From: Pseudomonadota bacterium
GTDB lineage: Bacteria > Pseudomonadota > Gammaproteobacteria > Burkholderiales > Burkholderiaceae_D
Reading direction: 5' to 3'
Length of the DNA: 36,011 nt
Assembly: GCA_021821365.1 (NCBI GenBank)
Contig: JAKACN010000020.1
Coordinates: 1 to 36,011 of the forward strand
Shown one piece after another: positions 16,225 through 23,684 of the stretch; position 1 is the first letter of the stretch, and each line of letters starts with the position of its first letter. The translations under genes were made by a program, and so were the position numbers. The notes beneath the pieces were generated by a model. That model ran no database searches. It saw nothing but the letters and a program-made list of their open reading frames with translations, and was not told the DNA's origin.

Positions 16225-16518
16225 ATGGCTTTATCCCCCAACGAAATCGTGCGGAAAGCATGGAAGCAAACCGGCTTGAATCAAAGCGAGTTTGCCTCTA
16301 AGCACGGCATTACTCAATACAACCTGTCGCGCTATGTAAATAAGAAGGTGAAACCGCCCGAGGAATTGCTTATGCAGTGTATGCATATTTTGGGCATGAT
16401 TAAGCAGGACGACATTAGCCCTCAAGAATTATCGGATTTGATTCGGAAGAAATTATCCCGTCCTGAGCAAGCGGTGGTGCGCCGCGCTGTTTATGACTTG
16501 CTTTCCAATTTTTCTTAA
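16225..16518 (+). CDS. Small helix-turn-helix (XRE-like) regulator
   Basis: 97 residues. The first half is a lambda-repressor-type HTH: EIVRKAWKQTGLNQSEFASKHGITQYNLSRYVNKK, followed by a fourth helix (EELLMQCMHILGMI). The second half (SPQELSDLIRKKLSRPEQAVVRRAVYDLLSNF) is helical and probably a dimerisation part. It is the only rightward gene in the left cargo block, divergent from the DUF5131-TcmP-exonuclease operon, with a nested palindrome in between; it most likely represses that operon and itself. No strong Shine-Dalgarno is seen before the ATG at 16225 (AATATC), so expression may be low or leaderless. Confidence 0.8.
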   Translation: MALSPNEIVRKAWKQTGLNQSEFASKHGITQYNLSRYVNKKVKPPEELLMQCMHILGMIKQDDISPQELSDLIRKKLSRPEQAVVRRAVYDLLSNFS

Positions 16519-16553
16519 GCGGACTCGTGTATTGAGCTAACGCGCCAGCCCTT

Positions 16554-16751
16554 TTAATTTTCAGAATCTCGGCGCGACTGGCGCTCCGCATTCACCATTT
16601 CCATGAACCCGTTCACAAAGGCGGCGTAGGCTTGCGTGCCAGGCGAATAGCCTTCCTGGAGCGCCTTATTGCCCGCCTGTTCAGCGGTATCCCCCACTTG
16701 GTAGAGCGCTTGGGCTTTCATCCATGCCATATCCGCCGCCGTCATTTGCAT
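16554..16751 (-). CDS. Small hypothetical protein at the end of the restriction operon
   Basis: 65 residues, helical (ADMAWMKAQALYQVGDTAEQAGNKALQEGY, then AFVNGFMEMVNAERQ), with GGGAGAG five bases before the ATG at 16751. It follows the VbhA-like gene by 37 bp on the same strand. No family is recognised. Its alternation of short helices and charged C-terminus would suit a small binding protein; nothing more can be said. Confidence 0.6.
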   Translation of the reverse strand: MQMTAADMAWMKAQALYQVGDTAEQAGNKALQEGYSPGTQAYAAFVNGFMEMVNAERQSRRDSEN

Positions 16752-16788
16752 TTATTCTCTCCCGATGCGCCGATGGCGCTCTCGTTGG

Positions 16789-17100
16789 TCAATATCCACA
16801 GCCGAGTTCGGCCATGCGCAGCGTCGTAATGTCCGCTTCGGCCTGCTTCAAGCGGGCGCTGTCAGTGATGCCGAGCTTGTTGGGGCTTGCGGCGTTGTCG
16901 CTCGCCGCCGCGCTTTTCTCAAGTTCTTGGTGATGCTGGATGACCAAAGATACCGCTTCATCCGCCGTCCAGTGCCCCACAATCCATTGATCGAAGATCG
17001 ACAGGCCGAATGCGCTTGGCTCAAAGCCGCTCAATGCATTATTAGCCTTGGCCTGCTCAATTGCTTTGCGCCGTAGCGCCGCATCGCTCTCATTGGTCAT
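16789..17100 (-). CDS. VbhA-like antitoxin-domain protein without a Fic partner
   Basis: 103 residues. RRKAIEQAKANNALSGFEPS followed by FDQWIVGHWTADEAVSLVIQHH matches the VbhA antitoxin domain layout: inhibitory helix, then a small helical bundle. VbhA holds the Fic AMP-transferase VbhT inactive with an S/T-x3-E-G/N motif. Here the matching spot reads N20-N-A-L-S24-G25, so the inhibitory Glu is a Ser. No Fic protein (HPFxxGNG) is encoded anywhere in the window. The C-terminal half (residues 55-103) is charged and helical. It sits 29 bp behind the restriction-methylase on the same strand, so it may now serve that system or be a remnant. Family call is moderate. Confidence 0.55.
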   Translation of the reverse strand: MTNESDAALRRKAIEQAKANNALSGFEPSAFGLSIFDQWIVGHWTADEAVSLVIQHHQELEKSAAASDNAASPNKLGITDSARLKQAEADITTLRMAELGCGY

Positions 17101-17129
17101 GATGATCCTTTGCGATGTGGATTATAAAG

Positions 17130-20100
17130 TCACGCGGCAAGCTTGCCGGATTTGATCGGCGGATGATTGATCCGCTCAAACAGCGTTTCGAGTTGATCGG
17201 AAATCTCTTGCCTGGTCTGCTTGATTTCCGCAAGCAGGCCCGCTACGCGCTGCTCCTCTTGGATGAGCAATGCAAGCGCCTTTTCCGCGAATTCTGGCTT
17301 GTCAGGAATGTACGGCTTTGCCAGCTCAATCTCGCCAAGCGTTGCCCCTTCGGGGAAGGTCAAGAATTGGCGGCGCAGCCATTCGATTGCCAGTTCCGGC
17401 TCAGAGGCGGCGATTTGCGCGACTTCCTGCTTGCCAGAGAATAGCCGGTGGCCGCTGCGCACCAGCTTATGCACCTTCGCCGCTGGCACGGAAATATGCA
17501 GTCCCCATTTGACTTGGGCGCGATCAAGCGCAAGCGTGGGAATGTTCGCCGGAATTTGCGCAGGCGCTTGCGCCATGTTGTCGTCGATCTTCCAGCCTGC
17601 TTTGCGCAACGGCAGCAGCATCTTTTGAATGCCGCTTGCCCGTTGCGCCAGGTGTGCGATTGAGGCCATGACTGCCGGATCGTCTGGAATGGGAATCGAA
17701 ATCTGCCGAAGGTCGTCAGGCTGCAAGCGTCCGGCAATGGCGCTGCGGTTGACGCCATCCAGCAAGGCGCGCATCTGCTGGCTATTCAGGAAGGCCAGCA
17801 CGTACCAAGGATCGATCTTGGCCGAATCCGCCTCCAGCATTTCGCGGATCGGTGCGCGATGGTCAAGCTGATTGCGAATCGATTTGTTGTCCACGCCCGC
17901 GAGATGACACCAGCGCATCAGCAAAAACACGGAGTGGTTGCACTTCAAGAATCCGGCATCGTCCCAAGTGCCATCGTCGTAAGCGAAGCCACCGAATTCC
18001 GCGACCATCAGCTTGGGGCGGTCATACAACTCAGGGAATGTCGGGCGGCTCAATTTTGCGGGAACCCGCGTACTGGAACCATATTCAAGATACCGGACGT
18101 TTCTAATGCCGAAATAATCGACATCCTTACTTCCGGCGAAGGCGGCGCAATGTACGCTGTCCGATGCGTCGGAAATCAGGTCTTCCATTTTGAACGCGCC
18201 CTTATTGGTCTTTTCGTCGGCGTTCAGAACCATTCCCTTGGAAATATAAAACACATCTTCAAGTGGAACCGCATTCACGTTCTGCGCCAAGGTTAGCGTC
18301 GGCAATTCCTGCCTGAACACGTTTTCCCTGTAGTGAGATTGCCGCAAGTTCTGGCTTCGAGCCTGCGACAGACTGCCCCACTTGGGCGCGGTCTCGTGCC
18401 AGAAGCGTTCCGTATGCGTGTGGCCGGTCGGCGCTCGGTTCGTGGCAACGGTGATGGTGTTTTGCACCATTGCGTCCTCGAACAATTTCACGCCAGGGAA
18501 GAAATGCACTTCATCGACGGTGGCGTGATTGACGAGCAATTCCCGCAAGCCATCGCAATAGGGCACCGTCTCGATGGCATTGCTGGTGATGATCGACATC
18601 TTTCCGGCGTTGCCATGCTCGGATTCTTGCTTGAGCAGGTTGAAACTTGCCGCAACGAACGGCACGAACAAATCCCACTTGAGAACCATCGTGCTGCGCA
18701 CGGCGTCGCTTGGATACTCGCGCTTGATGCGGTCGCGATAGGAAAGCATCGCGTCGCTTTCGTTCGCCTTCACATACGGCGGATTGCCGACGACGAAATC
18801 GAATTTATCCCGCCATTGCCCGATGCCCGCCTTGATTTGATCTTCCTTCGGTAGATCTTCATCGGGGAATGGCAATGTTCCGGCCTGACTTGCCAGTGTA
18901 TCGGCACTGAATGAGAGGCTATCGGAGTTGTAGATATGGAAGCGTTCAATAGTCGCAGGCTGATCGCCCTTGTGCGCAATGCTGAACAGGTCGATCACCT
19001 GAATCAGCAAATTGGTTTCTGCCAATGAGCATGCAAAAGGATTCAGATCGACGCCATGCAAGCAATCCCTGATTTCGTTCAGAACGGTTTGCACTTCCTC
19101 GGCGGGTACATGGCTATGGCCGCGCTTTTTCCAGTATTCCCGATAGGCGCTGACCAGGCGCGTTGCTGCTTCGACGAGGAAGCCGCCAGAGCCACACGAT
19201 AAGTCAATCAGCTTCTTGCCGATGATGTCGGTTCCTTTGTAGCCGATACGGTCAAGCATGAACGACACGACTTCGGGCGGCGTGAAATACATGCCGCTTT
19301 CATGCTTATGCTTAGCTTCGACGTACTGGTTATAGACCGTGCCGATGATGTCACGGTTAATGTCGCTTAGGTCGAAACCAGCAAGCTTATGAAGCACCCG
19401 TACCACGGCATTCCGGTCGGGTATGTACCAATCAAGAACGGTGCGCTCCGCGAAGAAATGCGCGTAGATATGCTGCGCAGAGGTATACGCCAATTCCAGC
19501 AGAAAGTCGGCGCTGCGGCCCATCGCGTGCTCCAGGTAGTGCGACTCCACTTGCCTGAACCAAAGCGACACGCCGCCATTGGTAAACATCCGGTTGACCA
19601 GCCCCTTATCTTCCATGATGCGCACCAGGAGGATACGGATGATGACCAGGTACGCCGTCTGCGCCAGAAATTCGCGCCGCAACAACTTGGCGTCGTCGGA
19701 CTGAAAGACGAGGGAAGCGGTCTTCTCTTTCCAGGTCTCGATATGGTGATAGACCTTGATGCTCTCCTTGTGCTGCGCCTCCAGCTTGGAGAGGTAACGG
19801 TAGCGCTTTTCGGTGTAAGCGCGAATCCGGCTCATCAAGGTGTAGATTGGGTCGCGCTCTGTGCCTTTGCCAGATTTGATTGCATGCAGTGCATACAAAC
19901 GTCGTTCAATTTGCTTCAATTCGCCCATCAAGACTTCGCCGCGCATGATCTTGCGCAGCAAACTTTCATCGTATTCCTTGGTCTCTTTGTCGGCGGCCAC
20001 CATCAATTGCATGGCGGTTTGAATGAGGTTGTCTTCCTGCTCTTGGAGCGTCGTGTTCTCGGTTGGTATCTTCCTCGCAGCATCCTTGTACGCATTGAAA

Positions 20101-20980
20101 TCCGTCTCAATGGCGGCAAGCTGCGCGTCGGCGTCATCCTCGAATTCCGAAATCAGTTCCTTGATAGCTTCGGTAAGTTGATCGGCATTGTCATGGGTAA
20201 CGGGAACGATGCGGAGACGGCAGTAGGCGTTCGTCCAGGTTTTGCCATTGGGCTTGTGCGGCTTATTGTTGCCATTCTCGTTTTGCAGCGTCAGATCGTC
20301 GATGAGATTGGATAGGCCCGCGAAACTGCCGCGCTGGAAGCGCCGCCATAGTGCGGAAAACCGCGCCATGTAGCCGCATATCTCAAGCGCATCGATCTTG
20401 GATTTGCCGTTGGCGAGTAAATCGCCGCCTGTCCACGCATGAACCGCCTGTGCCAAGGGAATCTCGATGGCGGGCGTGTGCAGACCGCCTTCCATCTGAT
20501 CGTAGACGAGAATTGCATGGCCGTTGACGAGCATGCCGCGTGATGCGCCGAATTGCGTCATGTAGCCTTGCAGTTGCGGACGGTGATCGCGAAGGCCTAG
20601 CGCGGTCGTGTTCTTGTCTTCGACGATGAAGCATGCCTGGCGCGGGTATTCCTTTATCTTGACGACGAAATCCGGGCGCTGCCGACCGGCCTGGGCGTTG
20701 TATTCGTATTCTTGTTCGCTGTAGCCTAGCGCTTCAATCAATGAAGCGGTGATGCGCATGTCAACGATACTGGCTTCGTCGCTCGTGCGTTGTTCCGGTG
20801 GCGTGGAGAGGTAGGCGTTTAGATTGCCCTCGGTGCTGAAACCGGCACTGGCGAGATGACCAAGGAAGCGCTCGAGGAACTTTTCAAACGAGGCATCTGG
20901 CGAAGGCTGCTGGCTGCTGGCTGCTGGCTGCTGGCTGCTGGCTGCTGGGTCATGCTGTCGCTATTCTCATTCTTGTCCAT
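17130..20980 (-). pseudogene. Type IIG (Eco57I-like) restriction-methylase, phase-OFF by heptamer repeat
   Basis: One protein combining cleavage and N6-adenine methylation. Counting from the Met at 20759: nuclease motif D30 ... E47-x-K49 (RPDF, FIVEDKN); a long helical linker; methylase motif GMYFTPPEVV, motif I DLSCGSGGF (about 19176-19206), HGVDLNPFACSLAETN, catalytic NPPY (about 18775-18790); then a C-terminal target-recognition region ending in ERINHPP. The true start is ATG 20980 (GGAGG seven bases ahead, ATGA overlap with the DUF6471 gene), but that frame stops at 20819 after 53 residues. Between, residues such as FEKFLERFLGHLASAGFS and LSTPPEQRTSDEAS are encoded in the main frame with no start codon of their own. 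The frames meet at six copies of a 7-bp repeat (20905-20946). Seven or four copies would join them (about 1285 residues with seven). A start at ATG 20759 is possible but has no ribosome site and would lose the conserved lead. Confidence 0.88.
20905..20948. repeat. Heptanucleotide repeat (6 copies), candidate phase-variation tract
   Basis: Six perfect head-to-tail copies of GGCTGCT (AGCAGCC on the coding strand) plus two further matching bases. As 7 is not a multiple of 3, each gain or loss shifts the restriction-methylase frame. The repeat reads Gln-Gln-Pro-Ala-Ala-Ser-Ser in every frame and has no stop in the coding direction, so it is tolerated as a linker. It starts 10 codons after the initiation codon. 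Copy numbers 4, 7 and 10 are in frame, 5, 6 and 8 are not. Confidence 0.95.
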
Positions 20981-21207
20981 CAGTTGTCCTCCAGCCGAAC
21001 CGTCTCGCGGCCAAGCGCTTTCATGCACTGCATAAAAAATACGAAGCTAAACGTGCCGCGATTGACCTTGGCGGCGATTCCCTTATAGGACTCTTCTACG
21101 CCAATTTCTTTGAGCTTGGCATTCAATTCTTCATAGCCAACGCCAGCGCGTGCCAATTCGGCTTTCAGCATCTTGGCGGCATGCTTGCTCCATTCATCGG
21201 GCGTCAT
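20980..21207 (-). CDS. DUF6471 small protein, probable controller of the restriction gene
   Basis: 75 residues from ATG 21207 (GGAG eight bases ahead); the open frame continues upstream through the operator region but has no ribosome site. DEWSKHAAKMLKAELARAGVGYEELNAKLKEIG, then YKGIAAKVNRGTFSFVFFMQCMKALG, is the DUF6471 pattern, which resembles a compact HTH. Its stop overlaps the restriction gene's start (ATGA), so it leads that operon. Restriction systems often carry a small controller protein in this place; two related 17- to 22-bp sites lie upstream. The family is recognised by motif, the controller role is inferred. Confidence 0.75.
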   Translation of the reverse strand: MTPDEWSKHAAKMLKAELARAGVGYEELNAKLKEIGVEESYKGIAAKVNRGTFSFVFFMQCMKALGRETVRLEDN

Positions 21208-21277
21208 GTTCTTACTCCGTGTCGTTAGTTGGCGCAGGATAGCATAAGGGTGCAGCTTTCTCTGCATTTTTAGCGAT

Positions 21278-21342
21278 ATATCTACAAATATGCATTGCAT
21301 CGATCTGCATTTATGCTAAAATATCTGCATATATGTAGATAT
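21278..21342. promoter_or_regulatory. Pair of related operator-like sites between DUF6471 and transposase genes
   Basis: Site B, 21321-21342, is a 22-bp palindrome with one mismatched pair (ATATCTGCATA / TATGTAGATAT). Site A starts at 21278 (ATATCTACAAATATGCA) and matches the reverse complement of site B at 16 of its first 17 positions. They lie between divergent starts at 21207 and 21355 in an AT-rich stretch full of TGCAT. Site B is only 13 bp ahead of the transposase ATG, so a bound protein would block transposase expression; site A is placed for the restriction operon. Confidence 0.6.
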
Positions 21343-21354
21343 TGCGAGGCTGCG

Positions 21355-22422
21355 ATGACCCACAAACAACACTTCCTGCTTTCCGCCAAGGCTCGCACGC
21401 TGTCCGTGCGCCAAGTCTTCGAGTTGACCGAGCAGCAGGCATTCGAGACGTTCCGGGAAGTGCGTTGGGGCGGTGGCGAGGCCGTGACGTGTCCGACATG
21501 CGGCACCATTGGCAAGCACTACTTCATCCGCGTGCGCCGCCAATGGCGCTGCAAGGACTGCAACCATACGTTCTCGGTCACGTCCGGCACCGTGTTTGCC
21601 TTCCACAAGCTGCCGCTCAAGGTATATCTGGCGGCGATCGCCATCTACACCAATGCGGTCAAAGGCATTTCGGCCTTGCAGCTTGGCCGCGATCTCGGCG
21701 TGCAGTACAAGACGGCTTTCGTGCTGGCGCATAAAATCCGCGAGTCCTTGATGGAACAGCGCGACGAAGCGCCGCTGTCCGGCGAAGTGCAGATCGATGG
21801 TGCGTATGTGAATGGGCATATCCGCCCGAAGAACAAGAAGGAGGATCGCATCGACCGCCGCTTGGCGATTCATCAGCGGCCAGGGAAGCGCTGCGTGCTG
21901 GTGTTCCGGCAGAAAGCGATTCCGGCTGCATTGCAGGCCGGTAGCGCCGCGAACGATAGCCGGAATGACTCAGCCATCGTCGGCGCAAATAAAACGCTCA
22001 CGTTCATCGTCAAAAGCGAGAATCAGGCTGACATCGTGAGTCTTGCGGATCGTGCCGTGAAGCGCGGCAGCATCGTATGCGCCGATGAGAATTCCGCCTA
22101 CGATCCTTTGCATGCGCGGTACGACACGCGCCGCGTGAATCATCAAGTCGAGTATGCCGCCGATGACGGCACCACGAACAATCTGGCCGAGAGCTACTTT
22201 GCGCGTTTCCGCCGCATGCAGTACGGCCAGATGCATAAATTCGGCAATCTGTATCTCGATAACTACGCCAACGAAGCGGCGTACCGTGAAGATACGCGCC
22301 GCTGGGCGAATGGAAAAATCTTTACCGACATCCTCGCCAAGTGCATGCGCACCCGCACGCATCATGACTGGTGCGGCTACTGGCAAGGGAACAAGCGCCA
22401 GGCCGAGCGGCTGGCCGCGTGA
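21355..22422 (+). CDS. IS1595-family (ISXO2-like) transposase
   Basis: 355 residues from ATG 21355 (GAGG about six bases ahead). N-terminal zinc ribbon: CPTCG ... WRCKDCNHTFSVTSGTVF. Then a helical segment (KLPLKVYLAAIAIYTNAVKGISALQLGRDLGVQYKTAF) and the DDE catalytic core: VQIDGAYVNGH (first Asp), IVCADENSAYD (second Asp) and NNLAESYFARFRRMQYGQ (Glu). All parts are intact and the length is normal, so it is probably active. The nearest inverted-repeat ends are not around this gene alone: the matching pair lies at 13233 and 22939, so the gene mobilises the whole 9.7-kb unit. Its promoter region holds an operator-like palindrome. Confidence 0.93.
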   Translation: MTHKQHFLLSAKARTLSVRQVFELTEQQAFETFREVRWGGGEAVTCPTCGTIGKHYFIRVRRQWRCKDCNHTFSVTSGTVFAFHKLPLKVYLAAIAIYTNAVKGISALQLGRDLGVQYKTAFVLAHKIRESLMEQRDEAPLSGEVQIDGAYVNGHIRPKNKKEDRIDRRLAIHQRPGKRCVLVFRQKAIPAALQAGSAANDSRNDSAIVGANKTLTFIVKSENQADIVSLADRAVKRGSIVCADENSAYDPLHARYDTRRVNHQVEYAADDGTTNNLAESYFARFRRMQYGQMHKFGNLYLDNYANEAAYREDTRRWANGKIFTDILAKCMRTRTHHDWCGYWQGNKRQAERLAA

Positions 22423-22425
22423 GAA

Positions 22426-22863
22426 TCAAACCAGCTTCCACTTCAAAGGTTCGCCGTCTCTCGCCACTTTCTTGACGGCTTTCTTCTTCTCCAGCCGGTG
22501 CAGCACGGCGAGGATATTCTTCTGGATGCGTGCAGCAACAGCGGCGTCCGGCGCAATGTCTTTGCGCTGCATGAGCGCGTCGGTAATCTCCCGGCTGCAA
22601 AGCAAGCCCTTTGCATCCCGCATGGTCTCCAACGTCATGCGCTGCGCTTCGCCTTGCGCGAAATATTGGTTGCGCTTACGCTTGACGCGAGATTTCACCT
22701 TGCGCAGATCGACTTCCGGCGCGAACAGTTTTATTGTGCAGTCCAGGTGCGATAATGCCGCGTGCAGGCGCTTGATTTCAGCTTGGTAGGATTCGAGTTG
22801 GCCGGTAATCTCGCCGCGCTTGGCGACCAGGCCGGATACGACATGTGATTGGGCCACGTGCAT
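22426..22863 (-). CDS. Hypothetical protein beside the transposase
   Basis: 145 residues, convergent with the transposase (3 bp between stops). The first 45 residues are a coiled coil (GEITGQLESYQAEIKRLHAALSHLDCTI); a basic segment follows (KVKSRVKRKRNQY), then a probable winged-helix region (MTLETMRDAKGLLCSREITDALMQRK ... NILAVLHRLEKKKAVKKV). It looks like a DNA-binding protein. The ATG at 22863 has GGAG only one base before it; GTG at 22857, seven bases after GGAG, may be the true start. It lies inside the right inverted repeat, so it travels with the element, either as a transposition helper or a passenger. Family not named. Confidence 0.7.
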   Translation of the reverse strand: MHVAQSHVVSGLVAKRGEITGQLESYQAEIKRLHAALSHLDCTIKLFAPEVDLRKVKSRVKRKRNQYFAQGEAQRMTLETMRDAKGLLCSREITDALMQRKDIAPDAAVAARIQKNILAVLHRLEKKKAVKKVARDGEPLKWKLV

Positions 22864-22903
22864 TCTCCATCTTGTTGATCATGGAGAAATGGTAGGCGTT
22901 AGG

Positions 22904-23170
22904 TCAGGCGGAAGCTTGTGCGGTTGCTACATAATTCCGTTGTTTCCAGCCGGATTGCGTTTCCTTCAACAGTACGGCGGAGGCATGGAATAGTAACCCG
23001 ATTCCCCAGCCGAACAATGGTGCGAGCGACCACCATTTTCCCGGATGGATAAAAAGGTTCAGCAGGACCAAGCTGGCATTGACGACAACGTACACTGCGG
23101 CATGAGTGTAAAGACCAATCTTGCGCTCGACGCGGCGCTTCGCTTCGCGATAGATGAAAGTGCTTTCCAT
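22904..23170 (-). CDS. 2TM-domain membrane protein, C-terminus replaced by the transposon
   Basis: 88 residues with a GAGGAGA ribosome site. Basic N-terminus (REAKRRVERKIG) and two membrane helices (HAAVYVVVNASLVLLNLFI and LAPLFGWGIGLLFHASAVLL) match the 2TM domain, which commonly accompanies LytS-type kinases. The last eleven residues, RNYVATAQASA, come mostly from the transposon's right inverted repeat. Without the element, translation would read W-K-Q-RMIDNELNKLNR and stop 8 bp before the kinase gene. So the host gene lost twelve residues and gained eleven foreign ones; the membrane part is intact and may still work. Confidence 0.85.
   Translation of the reverse strand: MESTFIYREAKRRVERKIGLYTHAAVYVVVNASLVLLNLFIHPGKWWSLAPLFGWGIGLLFHASAVLLKETQSGWKQRNYVATAQASA
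22916..22939 (-). repeat. Right terminal inverted repeat of the transposon
   Basis: Starts TTGTGCGGTTGC and ends ACATAATTCCG; 23 of 24 positions match the reverse complement of 13233-13256. It lies inside the coding end of the 2TM gene, encoding RNYVATAQ on the minus strand. Confidence 0.9.
22940..22947. repeat. Right target-site duplication TTGTTTCC
   Basis: Directly outside the right inverted repeat and identical to 13225-13232. On the coding strand it is GGAAACAA, within codons for W-K-Q of the 2TM gene. Confidence 0.9.
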
Positions 23171-23180
23171 GATGTTCTCC

Positions 23181-23561
23181 TCAGATCAGACCAACGGCGT
23201 GCCATACCAGATGCCCGAGCAGGCGTTGCGGCAGGAAGGTGAAAGCGCCGGCGACAAGCAGGCCAATATAGGCATTTGTCATGCCGCGACGGTGCGCCCG
23301 GATGCGGCCCTTGACGGCCGCGAACACCGACGCACTCACCGCCAGCAGTGTGAAAACGGACAGCAGGTGTATCCAGGAGAAATGCCCGCTGGTCCTGATG
23401 CCGAAGGACACCAGCGCTGCGGTAATCATCAGCACGACCCATGTGCGGCCGAATGCGCGATGCAGGGACGTGCCCTTTTTCATGCCCAGGGCGACGCCGC
23501 CGATGACGATGGCACCGATGGCGCTCAGCATGTGGATGAGGATGACGGGCGTGAATTCCAT
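23181..23561 (-). CDS. DUF2306-like four-helix membrane protein
   Basis: 126 residues with four hydrophobic helices: VILIHMLSAIGAIVIGGVAL, TWVVLMITAALVSFGI, WIHLLSVFTLLAVSASVFAAV and YIGLLVAGAFTFLPQRLLG. KKGTSLHRAFGRTWV between the first two and the His residues in the helices fit the DUF2306 pattern. AGGAG lies seven bases before ATG 23561. It precedes the 2TM gene by 10 bp on the same strand, and with the transposon removed would head an operon with 2TM, the LytS-type kinase and LytTR regulator. It may be a membrane partner of that sensor. Function unknown. Confidence 0.8.
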   Translation of the reverse strand: MEFTPVILIHMLSAIGAIVIGGVALGMKKGTSLHRAFGRTWVVLMITAALVSFGIRTSGHFSWIHLLSVFTLLAVSASVFAAVKGRIRAHRRGMTNAYIGLLVAGAFTFLPQRLLGHLVWHAVGLI

Positions 23562-23684
23562 GATGCGCTCCTGGAAGCTGGTTCGGTGGAGGCATTATTG
23601 AGAAGCCGCGCGGCCGGCGGAAGGGCGATGCGACGAAGATGCGCTTTGGTGGGGCGAGTGGGGGACTTTGCGGTGCGAACAGCG

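Larger units (their letters stand above)
13233..22939. mobile_element. 9.7-kb IS1595-family transposon carrying defence-like cargo
   Basis: Bounded by terminal inverted repeats (13233-13256 and 22916-22939, 23 of 24 positions matching), each directly flanked by TTGTTTCC. An IS1595 (ISXO2-like) transposase lies at 21355-22422. Joining the flanks with a single TTGTTTCC turns the 2TM gene's end from W-K-Q-R-N-Y-V into W-K-Q-RMIDNELNKLNR-stop, with that stop 8 bp before the histidine-kinase ATG: a clean ancestral operon. Cargo from left: small ORF, DEDDh exonuclease, TcmP, DUF5131 protein, HTH regulator, small ORF, VbhA-like protein, type IIG restriction-methylase, DUF6471 protein; beyond the transposase a 145-residue gene of unknown role. 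No integrase, tRNA site or second transposase is present. The family is known to include members with passenger genes; the size and content here are unusual. Confidence 0.88.

Noticed and set aside
17130-20759. Restriction-methylase starting at the ATG at 20759 as a normal intact gene
   Set aside because: No ribosome site there, and clearly coding residues in the same frame lie upstream up to the repeat. A much better start at 20980 is coupled to the previous gene.
20819-21028. Separate small gene of 69 codons
   Set aside because: It is the start of the restriction gene read in the frame set by six repeat units, running on past the tract until a stop.
21200-22920. Simple short IS around the transposase alone
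   Set aside because: No inverted-repeat pair was found close to both sides of the gene; the only matching pair found is at 13233 and 22939.
13178-22960. Integrase-type genomic island with tRNA attachment site
   Set aside because: No integrase or tRNA gene is present; the inverted repeats plus 8-bp duplication fit transposition instead.
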